A DNA stretch of 64,000 nucleotides from the NCBI GenBank assembly GCA_017619615.1, contig JAFZRY010000005.1:1-64000 (forward strand). Direction: 5' to 3'. How positions within the stretch are numbered: position 1 is the first letter of the stretch; each line of letters begins with the position of its first letter. The position numbers and the translations under genes were made by a program. The notes under the pieces were generated by a model. That model worked only from the letters and a program-made list of their open reading frames with translations. It was not told where the DNA came from and ran no database searches. This DNA is from Lachnospiraceae bacterium. GTDB taxonomy: Bacteria; Bacillota; Clostridia; Lachnospirales; Lachnospiraceae. Of the stretch, positions 16,509 through 24,693 are shown one piece after another.

Positions 16509-17570
16509 ATGAAAAAAATCATTGCTCTGTTACTGGCTTTAGTCCTGGTCCTGACCGCCTGCGGCGGCAATACGCCGGCAACGGAACCGGCCGCCACGAC
16601 CCCGTCCGCCACGGCTCCCGCGCCTGAAACCACCCCGGCGCCTCCTGACACTGCCCCGGACAAAGAAACGGTCCGCCTGGGCCTCCTCGCCGGCCCCACC
16701 GGCATGGGCGCCGCGAAACTGCTGCAGGACAGCGCCGACGGCAAAACCGCGAACATTTATCAGCACACGCTGTTCAGCGCGCCGGACCAGATCACGGCCA
16801 AGATCATCAGCGGCGAGCTGGACATCGCGGCCATGCCGACCAATCTCGCGGCCGTCCTGTATCAGAAAACGAAGGGCGGCGTGCAGCTGCTGGCCCTGAA
16901 TACGCTGGGCGTCCTGCATCTGCTGACTGCGCCGGGCGAAACGGTCGCCTCCGTGGAGGATCTGAAGGGCAAGACCGTATATTCGTCCGGCCAGGCGGCC
17001 GTGCCGGAATACGTGCTGAACTACATCCTGGACAGCGCCGGCATCCCCGGCGAGGTGGAAGTGATCTATGAGGCGGAACACGATGCGGTGATCGCGGCGC
17101 TGGCGTCCGGCAAGGCGAAGATCGCCGTGCTGCCGGAACCCAAAGTGACGGCGGCGCTGATGCAGGTGGAGGGCCTGACCAAGGCGCTGGACCTGACCGA
17201 AGAATGGAACAAGGCCGCGGAAAAGGCCGGCAATAAGAGCGTCCTTTCCATGGGCTGCGTGGTGGTCCGGACGGAATATGCGGACGCGCACGAGACCGCG
17301 GTGAGCAAATTCCTGAGCGAATATGAGGCGTCCATCAACTATATGAAAGACGCTGCGAATACGGACGCCGCGGCGGCTCTGTGCGAATCCTTCAGCATCA
17401 TCCCCAAGGCGGCGGTGGCGAAAAAAGCCCTGCCCGGTTCCAACCTGTATTTTGCGGCTGGCGCGGAGATGAAGGCGCAGATCGCGCCGTTCTATGAAGT
17501 GCTGTTCGGCTTTGCCCCCGCTTCGGTGGGCGGCGCGCTGCCGGACGATGCGTTCTATTATGGGAACTGA
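16509..17570 (+). CDS. ABC importer substrate-binding lipoprotein
   Basis: 353 residues. Signal peptide with lipobox LTAC (Cys18), a Thr/Pro/Ala linker to about residue 53, then a periplasmic-binding type 2 domain: VRLGLLAGPTGMGAAKL, AMPTNLAAVLYQK and VEDLKGKTVYSSGQAAVPEYV resemble the nitrate/sulfonate/taurine (SsuA/TauA/NMT1) group. AAGGAG stands seven bases before the ATG. Operon order regulator-binding protein-permease-ATPase, with the permease start overlapping this stop by 11 bases. The transported compound cannot be told from sequence. Confidence 0.87.
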   Translation: MKKIIALLLALVLVLTACGGNTPATEPAATTPSATAPAPETTPAPPDTAPDKETVRLGLLAGPTGMGAAKLLQDSADGKTANIYQHTLFSAPDQITAKIISGELDIAAMPTNLAAVLYQKTKGGVQLLALNTLGVLHLLTAPGETVASVEDLKGKTVYSSGQAAVPEYVLNYILDSAGIPGEVEVIYEAEHDAVIAALASGKAKIAVLPEPKVTAALMQVEGLTKALDLTEEWNKAAEKAGNKSVLSMGCVVVRTEYADAHETAVSKFLSEYEASINYMKDAANTDAAAALCESFSIIPKAAVAKKALPGSNLYFAAGAEMKAQIAPFYEVLFGFAPASVGGALPDDAFYYGN

Positions 17571-18312
17571 GGCGGGAAAACTGAAAAAGACCGCAGCGGC
17601 CGCGGGCGTGGCCGCTTTCTGGCTGCTCGTCTGGCAGCTGCTGGCGATGCTGATCGGAAAAGATGTGGTGCTCTCGCCGCCGCTCACCGTGTTCCGGACG
17701 CTGGTCCGGCTGATGGGGACGGGAGAGTTCTGGCTGACGGTCGGCGCTACTTTTCTGCGCATTCTGTTCGGTTACGGGTTCGGTGCGGCGCTGGGGCTCG
17801 GCCTCGGGCTCGCGGCCTGGAAGAGTGGAATCGTGCGGCGGCTGCTGGCGCCGTTCATGAGCGTCGTCCGGGCGACGCCGGTGGCGTCGTTCATCATCCT
17901 GCTGCTGTTCCTGGCGCGGAACCAGTGGATCCCGGTCCTGATCGCGGCGCTGATGGTGATGCCCCTCATCTGGGCGAACTGCCTGAAGGGGATCGAAGAA
18001 ACGGACCGCGGCCTGCTGGAGATGGGGCAGGTATTCGAACTGTCCCGCCGCTGGCAGATCCGCCACATTTACGGCCCCTCCGTCCGCGCCTTTTTCCTCC
18101 CCGCCGCCGTGACCGGCCTGGGCCTGGCTTGGAAGGCCGGCGTGGCGGCCGAAGTGCTGGCCGCGCCGGAACACTCCGTGGGCGGCATGCTCTACCGCGC
18201 CAAGATCTATCTGGAAAACCCGGAAATGCTGGCCTGGACCCTCTGCGTGATCCTCATCAGCCTGGCGCTGGAGACCCTCCTCAAACGCCTGCTGCAGAAA
18301 ACGAACGGATAA
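17560..18312 (+). CDS. ABC importer permease (SsuC/TauC-like)
   Basis: About 250 residues with six predicted helices. The cytoplasmic loop that docks onto the ATPase contains the expected EAA-type motif around FELSRRWQIRHIYGPS. I start at ATG 17560 (MGTEAGKLKK), overlapping the end of the binding-protein gene by 11 bases; the longer version to 17494 only adds out-of-family sequence. Twelve bases separate it from the ATPase gene. Confidence 0.87.
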   Translation: MGTEAGKLKKTAAAAGVAAFWLLVWQLLAMLIGKDVVLSPPLTVFRTLVRLMGTGEFWLTVGATFLRILFGYGFGAALGLGLGLAAWKSGIVRRLLAPFMSVVRATPVASFIILLLFLARNQWIPVLIAALMVMPLIWANCLKGIEETDRGLLEMGQVFELSRRWQIRHIYGPSVRAFFLPAAVTGLGLAWKAGVAAEVLAAPEHSVGGMLYRAKIYLENPEMLAWTLCVILISLALETLLKRLLQKTNG

Positions 18313-18324
18313 GGACGGCCCCCC

Positions 18325-18888
18325 ATGCTGCAATGCGTCGACATCGACAAATCCTACGAAGGCAAACCGGTCCTCCGGTCTTTTTCGCATACCTTCGCCC
18401 CGGACCGCACGACCCTCCTGACCGGCCCCTCCGGCGCGGGCAAAACGACCCTGCTCCGCCTTCTGGCCGGCCTCGAAACGCCGGACCGCGGCGGGATCCT
18501 CCGCCCGTCGCCCCTCCGGCTCCGCATGGTCTTCCAGGAAGACCGCCTGCTCCCCGGCCTGACCGTCCTGCAGAACGTGATGCTGGAGACCGGGCGCGAA
18601 GAGACCGCCCGCCGCCTGCTGCGCGAACTGGACCTCGAAGCGGAGGCCGCCTCCCGCCCGGACACCCTTTCCGGCGGCATGAAGCGCCGCGCGGCCATCG
18701 CCCGGGCCCTGTGCGCGGAACCCGACGTCCTTCTCCTGGACGAGCCCATTAACGGCCTGGACGAAGCCCTGCGCCGCCGGACGGCCGCCCTGATCTTCCG
18801 CGAGATGCGCGGCAAATGCGTCGTCTGCGCCACGCATTACCCGGAGGAGCTCCGCGAATACGCGGACGAGATCACGGAGATCGGCTGA
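18325..18888 (+). CDS. ABC importer ATPase (short form)
   Basis: 187 residues, shorter than the usual 240-260. Walker A GPSGAGKTT (about 34), Q-loop VFQEDRLL, signature LSGGMKRR, Walker B LLLDEPINGLD and the switch histidine in ATHYPEE are all present, so the shortness comes from compact loops and a missing C-terminal extension, not from loss of catalytic parts. Energises the importer encoded just upstream. No terminator is evident after the stop. Confidence 0.88.
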   Translation: MLQCVDIDKSYEGKPVLRSFSHTFAPDRTTLLTGPSGAGKTTLLRLLAGLETPDRGGILRPSPLRLRMVFQEDRLLPGLTVLQNVMLETGREETARRLLRELDLEAEAASRPDTLSGGMKRRAAIARALCAEPDVLLLDEPINGLDEALRRRTAALIFREMRGKCVVCATHYPEELREYADEITEIG

Positions 18889-19007
18889 AAAACGCAGCCG
18901 CCAAAACACGGCCGTCCGCATAAATGCTGCCGCCTGCGCAAAAAAACATCGTCTGCATAAAAAAACGAGCGCCCACCCAAAAACATCATCGCCCGCCCCG
19001 ATTTGTG
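18889..19007. other. Intergenic stretch without recognisable features
   Basis: Between the ATPase stop and the next promoter the sequence is GC-rich with several short A-runs. I see no gene, hairpin with T-run or repeat of either family in it. Confidence 0.5.
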
Positions 19008-19036
19008 TTGACGCGGCCCGGCCCGTATGATACCAT
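19008..19036 (+). promoter_or_regulatory. Promoter of the GNAT/hydrolase cluster
   Basis: TTGACG (19008-19013), 17 bases and TACCAT (19031-19036). The first intact gene starts about 240 bases downstream, leaving a long leader. Confidence 0.75.
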
Positions 19037-19083
19037 AAAAAAGCAATCATCCTGGATCGGCAGGAAGAAAGGAGGCAATACCA

Positions 19084-19262
19084 ATGATCTTTACCGAGGT
19101 GACCAACGCTTAACTGAATACCGGCGCCTACCAGTGCGAGCAGGATGCCCCTCTGTTTTGGTGCGCCATTATTTGAGTAACTTTCGATATGTGGGAACCG
19201 CAGGACGCAGCCACTGACGAGAGCTGCCCGCTGCGGTATTTTTATGCCCGCATTTATAAATT
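19084..19262 (+). pseudogene. Leader ORF or decayed small gene upstream of the GNAT cluster
   Basis: An ATG at 19084 sits eight bases after AAAGGAGG. It encodes MIFTEVTNA and then meets TAA (19111-19113). Read past that stop, the same frame continues with protein-like sequence (LNTGAYQCEQDAPLFWC), meets TGA at 19174, and again continues in sensible composition (MWEPQDAATDESCPLRYF) towards the next gene. Two views fit: a small gene broken by two nonsense changes, or a nine-codon regulatory leader peptide whose downstream RNA is structured. I cannot separate them from one sequence. Confidence 0.4.
19198..19245 (+). terminator. Terminator-like hairpin in the leader, possible attenuator
   Basis: CCGCAG/CTGCGG outer stem and GCAGC/GCTGC inner stem, followed by TATTTTTAT. 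An earlier stem (GGCGC with GCGCC and ACCA with TGGT, 19123-19167) lies between it and the short ORF. The intrinsic-terminator shape upstream of the first intact gene suggests attenuation. Confidence 0.5.
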
Positions 19263-19282
19263 GGAAGCAAGGAGCGATCAAA

Positions 19283-19777
19283 ATGCAGCTGATAGATATC
19301 ACGAAAGAAAACTGGGAAGATGTCATCTTCCTGTCCACCAATGAGACCTTGACCGTGAAGGGCAGCGGCGAGCCCTATGAAGCAAAGGGAATGCCGTCGC
19401 TGTGTGAAGAATACGTGGCGTCCAACGCGCTGTCCATCGTACAGTCCGTCTATGAGGACGGCTGGGTCATCAAAGCCATAGAACATGACGGCGAGCTGAT
19501 CGGCTTCACCATGTTCGGATGGTCGGAAGAGGAAGAATTCTATGAATTATGCCGGATTATGATCGACCGCCGGTATCAGAACAAAGGGTACGGCACGCAG
19601 GCGATCAGGATGATCTTGCAAGAAATGAAGGCACGCTTTGGCTGCCGGGAGGTCTACCTGTCCACCGATCCCGAAAACGAACGCGGCAAGCACGTTTATG
19701 AGAAGATCGGCTTCCGCTCGGAGCACGAGCTGCTGGACGGCGAAGAACTGTATAAATACGTTTTTACGGAGGATTGA
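19283..19777 (+). CDS. GNAT family N-acetyltransferase
   Basis: 164 residues. Acetyl-CoA-binding motif A is NKGYGTQAIRMILQEM (about residues 93-108) and the downstream STDPENERGKHVYEKIGF block is the usual GNAT motif B. I start at ATG 19283 with AAGGAG eight bases upstream. A segment near the N-terminus (SLCEEYVASNALS) is shared with the two other single-domain GNAT units of this cluster, so they are paralogues. First intact gene after the leader, four bases before the fusion gene. Acceptor substrate unknown; a drug, polyamine or small peptide amine is possible. Confidence 0.87.
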   Translation: MQLIDITKENWEDVIFLSTNETLTVKGSGEPYEAKGMPSLCEEYVASNALSIVQSVYEDGWVIKAIEHDGELIGFTMFGWSEEEEFYELCRIMIDRRYQNKGYGTQAIRMILQEMKARFGCREVYLSTDPENERGKHVYEKIGFRSEHELLDGEELYKYVFTED

Positions 19778-19780
19778 AAA

Positions 19781-21529
19781 ATGAATATCAAACTGGTACC
19801 TGTTAATGACGATAACCGCGAAGCCGTCCTGGCCCTGTCCGTGCGCGACGATCAGCCCTTCGTCGCGTCCAACAAGACCTCTCTGCGGCAGGCCGCGGAG
19901 GCCGAAGAAGAAGCCCCCGGCGTGGCCCGTCCGTTCGCCATCTATGCGGACGGCCGGCTGGTCGGCTTCTGCATGTTCGCCGTGGATCCGGAAGACGACG
20001 ACGAAGACGACCGGTATATCCTCTGGCGTTTCATGATCGACAAGAACGAACAGGGCAAAGGCTACGGCCAGGCGGCCCTGGCCGAGATCATCCGTTATTT
20101 TAAGAAACTCGGCGCGGAACGGGTGCTGCTTTCCACCGAACCGGAGAACGAGCGGGGGCTCCACGTCTATCACAAAGCCGGCTTTGAAGAGACTGGCTGC
20201 ATCGACGACGGCGAGGCCGTGCTGCGCCTCTGGCTGAAGAAAACGACGAAAAAAGAGAGGGAGACCTTCCAGTGGTATGGCGTCAACGTGAAGGAACGCC
20301 TGAAGATCCGGAAGAAAGACGGCTACGGCGTGAGCATGGCGCTCTATGACGGTGAGATCTGGGGCACCTACTGCGCCGGCAGCGGCCGGTACGGGCAGGA
20401 CTTCCCGGTGAATCCGGACATGCTCTTCCAGGCGGGATCCGTCTCGAAGCCGATGTTTGCCCTGACGCTCCTGCGCTATGCGGACAAGGGCCTCATCGAT
20501 CTGGACGCGGACATCTCCGGCCTCGTGCCGGAATACGTGAAAAAGGGTCCGATGACCTTCGCCGCGCTGCTTTCCCATACGGCAGGCTTCAATCTGCACG
20601 GCTTCCCGGGCTATCCCGTATCTCACGAGGCGATGACGCTGGAAGACGTGCTGGACGGCAAGGGGATCACTCCGAAGCTCCGCCGGATCCGCCCTTACGG
20701 AAAGCAGTTCATGTACTCCGGCGGCGGGACGACGCTGGCCGAGCTTGCCTTTACCCGCCTCACAGGCGCGACGCTGCGCGAGGCCTTCCAGAAAGAAGTT
20801 GCCGAGCCGCTGGGCTTAAAGCGGAGCGGATTCTTCCAGCCGCTGGATGAGGACCTGGTCGAAAACGCCGCGTTCGGCGGCAGGCTGGGTCTTAAGGAAG
20901 ACCCTGAGCACGGCTATCACTATTATCCCGAGCAAGCGGCGGCCGGCTTCTGGACGACGCCGACGGAGCTCGTCAAGATCGGCCTCGCCCTCTCGAAGAG
21001 CTACCGCGAAGGCGGCTTCCTGAAGAAGAAGACCGCCCGGCGCATGCTGACGCCGGTGATGGAGGGCGAATCTTACGGCCTCTGCGTGGAGCAATATCGG
21101 GGCGACATGGGTTACCACGGCGGCTGCAACGAGGGCTTCCTGACGGAGTGGTGGTTCTCTCTGCGCGAAGACCTTTGCCTCGCCAGCATGCTGAACCGTT
21201 CCGGCGACGAGATCGACTGGAAACACACCTATACTGCACTGGCGCTGTTCCAGAACATGGAGGAAGACCTGGCCGACGAACCGTCCAGACGGACCCTGAA
21301 ATCATACTGCGGCAAGTATGAGCATCCCGAAAACGCAGATTTCTGCATCGACGAGGTTTTCCTGGACGACGAAAAGCTCTGTGCGAAAGTCGTGGACGAA
21401 GGGGAGGAAAAGGTCTTTGAGCTCTATCCCATCGGGAAAAAGACCTTCGGCCGCAAGGGCGGCTTCCTCAAGGTCGTTTTCGGTAAGGATTGCCTGACGG
21501 TCGACGGAGTTACCTGCAAAAAACTGTAA
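19781..21529 (+). CDS. Fusion of GNAT acetyltransferase and serine beta-lactamase-like hydrolase
   Basis: 582 residues in three parts. Residues 1-150 are a GNAT domain (GKGYGQAALAEIIRYF; STEPENERGLHVYHKAGF). Residues about 165-490 are a class C/esterase-type beta-lactamase fold: SVSK with the nucleophile serine (about 219-222), YSG in place of the commoner YSN (about 312), and HGG as the third motif (about 445). The last 80 residues form a small domain (KYEHPENADFCIDEVF to the end) also found at the end of the next gene. No signal peptide, so it is cytoplasmic. The fusion suggests acetylation and hydrolysis of related substrates; this is inference. Confidence 0.85.
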   Translation: MNIKLVPVNDDNREAVLALSVRDDQPFVASNKTSLRQAAEAEEEAPGVARPFAIYADGRLVGFCMFAVDPEDDDEDDRYILWRFMIDKNEQGKGYGQAALAEIIRYFKKLGAERVLLSTEPENERGLHVYHKAGFEETGCIDDGEAVLRLWLKKTTKKERETFQWYGVNVKERLKIRKKDGYGVSMALYDGEIWGTYCAGSGRYGQDFPVNPDMLFQAGSVSKPMFALTLLRYADKGLIDLDADISGLVPEYVKKGPMTFAALLSHTAGFNLHGFPGYPVSHEAMTLEDVLDGKGITPKLRRIRPYGKQFMYSGGGTTLAELAFTRLTGATLREAFQKEVAEPLGLKRSGFFQPLDEDLVENAAFGGRLGLKEDPEHGYHYYPEQAAAGFWTTPTELVKIGLALSKSYREGGFLKKKTARRMLTPVMEGESYGLCVEQYRGDMGYHGGCNEGFLTEWWFSLREDLCLASMLNRSGDEIDWKHTYTALALFQNMEEDLADEPSRRTLKSYCGKYEHPENADFCIDEVFLDDEKLCAKVVDEGEEKVFELYPIGKKTFGRKGGFLKVVFGKDCLTVDGVTCKKL

Positions 21530-21543
21530 AAAAGAAGGAAATC

Positions 21544-22953
21544 ATGATGGATAAAAAAGCATTGATAGAAACCATGGCCCGGGAGTCGTTCGAAAAGGGC
21601 GGCTTCAACGGAGCCTGGCTTTACGCGGAGAACGGGGCGGTCGTGTCGAAAGGCACGGCCGGCTTCCGGGATCCCGAAGGCACGCAGCCCGTCACGGAAG
21701 ACACCATTTTCCAGCTGGCCTCCGTCAGCAAGCAGTTTACGGCGGCCGCCGTCATGCTTGCCGTGCGGAAAGGCTTGTTCGGCCTGGAGGACGAGATCAC
21801 GCAATTCTTCCCGGAACTGGGCGCCTACAAGGGAGTGACGGTCCGCCACCTGCTCACCCACACCGGCGGCGTGCCCGATTACTTTGACGACGCGGACTGG
21901 TTCATCGATCTCTGGAAGAAAGAAGACCGGGTCCCGGGCAACGACGAGGTCCCGCGCTTCCTGTGCGAGACCAAACTGAAGCCGGAATTCGGCCCGGGCG
22001 AAAAATTCTCCTACTCCAACACCGGCTACAACCTGCTCGCCCTCCTCGTGGAGCGGCGCACCGGCGTCCCGTATGAAGAATTCCTGCAGCGGAACATTTT
22101 CGACCCCGCGGGTATGACGTCCACCCGCTGCTGCCATATCCGCCGGGACGGCATCCCATTCGAGAATTTCGCCCGCGCGACGGTGCTCGAGGATGACGGA
22201 ACGCCCGCGGCCGACGTGGATTCCGAGGACAGCCGGGACGTCATCGCTTTCGACGGCGTGAACGGCGACGACTACGTATACACCAACCTCTCCGATCTGC
22301 TGACCTGGGACCGGGTGCTGCGCGAGGGCAAAGTGCTGACCCCGGAGGAGCAGCAGCTCATGTATACGCCGGTGCAGCTTCCCGGCGGCGAGCCCTATGA
22401 CGATGGGGACGGGGAAGGCTACGGCTTTGGCTGGAGTGTCATCCGCGATCCGTCGTTCGGGCTCATCGTCTGCCACAGCGGCGGTATGCCGGGCGTGCAC
22501 ACCTGGTTCGAGCGCTTCATCGACGCGGACCGCATGCTGGCGATCCTCTGCAACCGCGAAGAGGAGGACGCGAGAGCGCACGCGGGCTTTTACGACGGCC
22601 TGCGGGAGATCGCAAGGGACCGGGAGCCGAAACCCATCGTGACCATCGAAGAGATCGCGCTCAAGGATCCGGACAAGTCGAAGTGGGAGAGTTTCTGCGG
22701 CAAGTACGAGCATCCCGAAGACGCCGATTTCGTCATTGATGAGGTCTGGCTTGCGGACGGCGAGCTGTACGCCAGAGCGTTCGACGATGACGGCGACGAA
22801 CTGAAATTCCGCCTCTATCCGATCGGCGAGGACCAGTTCGGCCGCAAAGCCGGGATGGTGAAACTGACCTTCGGCGACGGCTGCGTGACGTACATCGATA
22901 CCACCTGCCGGAAACTGGCGGAACAGGCCGCGGACCGGGAACCGGCGGAATGA
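21544..22953 (+). CDS. Cytoplasmic serine hydrolase, beta-lactamase-like
   Basis: 469 residues without signal peptide. Motifs: SVSK (about 60-63), YSN (about 157) and HSGG (about 310), all canonical for class C-like serine hydrolases and D-amino acid esterases. The C-terminal domain (KYEHPEDADFVIDEVW to the end) is clearly homologous to that of the preceding fusion protein, pointing to local duplication. AAGGA precedes ATG 21544; a second ATG follows immediately. It begins 14 bases after the fusion gene in the same operon. Substrate unknown. Confidence 0.87.
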   Translation: MMDKKALIETMARESFEKGGFNGAWLYAENGAVVSKGTAGFRDPEGTQPVTEDTIFQLASVSKQFTAAAVMLAVRKGLFGLEDEITQFFPELGAYKGVTVRHLLTHTGGVPDYFDDADWFIDLWKKEDRVPGNDEVPRFLCETKLKPEFGPGEKFSYSNTGYNLLALLVERRTGVPYEEFLQRNIFDPAGMTSTRCCHIRRDGIPFENFARATVLEDDGTPAADVDSEDSRDVIAFDGVNGDDYVYTNLSDLLTWDRVLREGKVLTPEEQQLMYTPVQLPGGEPYDDGDGEGYGFGWSVIRDPSFGLIVCHSGGMPGVHTWFERFIDADRMLAILCNREEEDARAHAGFYDGLREIARDREPKPIVTIEEIALKDPDKSKWESFCGKYEHPEDADFVIDEVWLADGELYARAFDDDGDELKFRLYPIGEDQFGRKAGMVKLTFGDGCVTYIDTTCRKLAEQAADREPAE

Positions 22954-22982
22954 CCCGGGCGGCTGTTGAAAAAGGGGAAACC

Positions 22983-23867
22983 ATGGAATACGAAATAAAA
23001 CCGCTGACGCCGGAAGAGGCGGAATACATCGGCGGGAAGCTGGAGGAATACGTCCGCTCCGTCGCGCCGTCCGGGTCCGCCGCGGAAGAGGAAGAGATCG
23101 TTCTGAAGATCGAAGACGGGCAGGGGAATATCATCGCGGGATGCGTCATAGACCTGCACGAATGGGGCTGGGACCGCATGCTGCTCGCCACCCTGTGGGT
23201 GGATGCGCGGTATCGCGGGCAGGGGCTCGGCTCGCAGCTCATCTATGAGGCGGAACGCATCGGCCGCGAAAAGGGCTGCTATATCTCATGCCTCGGAACC
23301 ATGGTCTTCCATGCCCGGGGGCTGTACGAAAAGCACGGCTATACGGTGTTCACCACCCGGAAGGATTATCCGAGGGGGAAGGAAGGCTACTCCCTGGCGA
23401 AGCGGCTCGACCGCGGCATCCCGGATTATGTGCCGCAGCACAACGGCGCGCAGGGCAAGTACGAAGTCCGGCGCGGCACGGAGGAGGACGCGGAGATCAT
23501 CTGCGACGGGCTCGGACGGTACAGCGATCAGTTCGCGCCGGACCTGCACGAGAAGATCCGGATCGACCGGAAACTGGCTGATGCGGACGGCCGCCTGATC
23601 GCGGGCATCCTCGCGAGCGTCGGCGGCTGGGACGAATTCTTCGTCGACGTCCTCTGGGTGGAGGAACCGTACCGCGGGCAGGGCCTGGGCTCGCTCCTCC
23701 TCCGGGAGGCCGAGCGCGAGGGGATCGCCCGCGGCGCGTACAAACTGTTCACAAGCGCGGGCGACTGGAACGCCGGCTTCTTCGAAAAGAACGGCTACGC
23801 CGCGATCGGCGAGCTGAAGGACGTCCCGCGGGGACATAGCTGCTATGAGATGGAGAAACCCGTCTGA
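22983..23867 (+). CDS. Tandem-domain GNAT acetyltransferase
   Basis: 294 residues with two consecutive GNAT domains. Each has a clear acetyl-CoA loop: GQGLGSQLIYEAERIGREKG (first) and GQGLGSLLLREAEREGIARG (second), followed by EKHGY and EKNGY-type motif B. The near-identity of the two loops suggests internal duplication. I choose ATG 22983, just after AGGGGAAA; an alternative ATG at 22950 overlaps the previous stop in an ATGA arrangement and would also be acceptable. Likely co-transcribed with the two hydrolase genes. Confidence 0.83.
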   Translation: MEYEIKPLTPEEAEYIGGKLEEYVRSVAPSGSAAEEEEIVLKIEDGQGNIIAGCVIDLHEWGWDRMLLATLWVDARYRGQGLGSQLIYEAERIGREKGCYISCLGTMVFHARGLYEKHGYTVFTTRKDYPRGKEGYSLAKRLDRGIPDYVPQHNGAQGKYEVRRGTEEDAEIICDGLGRYSDQFAPDLHEKIRIDRKLADADGRLIAGILASVGGWDEFFVDVLWVEEPYRGQGLGSLLLREAEREGIARGAYKLFTSAGDWNAGFFEKNGYAAIGELKDVPRGHSCYEMEKPV

Positions 23868-23904
23868 CAGGAAGGCGCAGCGGGCTGCATCGAATGACAT
23901 CCAA

Positions 23905-23994
23905 ACAGGGCCACTGGGGGACGGTTCCGAGTGGCCCTGTTCTGCGGAAAATGATCAAACAGGGCCAGAAAGAACCGTCCCCCAGTGGCCCTGT
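23905..23994. repeat. Two inverted family A repeats
   Basis: ACAGGGCCAC...GTGGCCCTGT (23905-23940) and ACAGGGCC...GGCCCTGT (23959-23994) each enclose the GACGGTTCC core, the second in reverse orientation. They separate the tandem GNAT gene from the last GNAT gene. Confidence 0.8.
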
Positions 23995-24017
23995 CCGAAA
24001 AAAACACAGAGGCGAAT

Positions 24018-24530
24018 ATGGAAAGCGATAGCAGAAACGTCCGCCTGGTGAAGGCGGACCTGAAAAATTTTGACGCGCTGATCGATCTTGCCCCGGACGA
24101 AGAGGGAAAGAACTTTGTGGCGTCCAATGTTTACAGCCTTGCGGAAGCCTACGCCAATGTGATGTCGGGGCGGTACGCACAGCCGTTCGGGATCTACGAC
24201 GGGGATACCCCGGTCGGATTCCTGATGATCGGCTACGATATCGTGGACGAGGGCGACGACCCGGTAAAGTGTCCGTACATCCGGAACAGCTATCTGATCT
24301 GGCGGTTCATGGTGGATGAAAAATACCTGCATCAGGGATACGGCAAAGCGGCCATGAAACTGATCCTGGACTTCATCCGGACGTTCCCCGCCGGGCCGGC
24401 CGAGTATTGCTGGATCACGTATGAGCCCGAAAACGAGCGGGCGAGGAACCTGTACCGCTCCTTCGGATTCATCGAGGAGCCGGAGCTGCCGGAGGGCTGG
24501 GACGAGATCCCCGCGCTGCTGAAACTGTAG
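24018..24530 (+). CDS. GNAT family N-acetyltransferase
   Basis: 170 residues. Motif A is HQGYGKAAMKLILDFI and motif B YEPENERARNLYRSFGF. The N-terminal part (NFVASNVYSLAEAYANVMSG) matches the equivalent part of the GNAT domains at 19283 and 19781, so it is a third paralogue. Start at ATG 24018 with GAGG upstream; a longer frame to 23985 would use codons inside the palindromic repeat and is unlikely. The repeat block between it and the other cluster genes may separate its expression from theirs. Confidence 0.85.
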   Translation: MESDSRNVRLVKADLKNFDALIDLAPDEEGKNFVASNVYSLAEAYANVMSGRYAQPFGIYDGDTPVGFLMIGYDIVDEGDDPVKCPYIRNSYLIWRFMVDEKYLHQGYGKAAMKLILDFIRTFPAGPAEYCWITYEPENERARNLYRSFGFIEEPELPEGWDEIPALLKL

Positions 24531-24544
24531 GCGGAGGCAAATCA

Positions 24545-24675
24545 AAAAACAGGGCCGCCGGGGGACGGTTCCCGGCGGTCCTGTTTTGCGGGGAGGGCTG
24601 TTGGGGATGGTTCCTCACAGTCCTGTTTTTGGGGCAGAAAGGCCGTTTGGGGACAGTCCCCGATCGGCCTTGTTT
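24545..24675. repeat. Family A repeat block
   Basis: Three consecutive units (GGGGGACGGTTCC, GGGGATGGTTCC, GGGGACAGTCCCC) with AACAGGGCC/GTCCTGTTTT-type flanks fill the space between the GNAT gene and the convergent XRE gene. Confidence 0.75.
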
Positions 24676-24693
24676 TATTGGGGCAAGACGATA

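Noticed and set aside
19191..19245. T-box-like sequence (TGGGAACCGC) before the terminator-like hairpin
   Set aside because: The T-box core needs TGG-N-ACC; here there are two bases between. No stem I or specifier loop is visible and the downstream gene is not an aminoacyl-tRNA or amino acid gene.
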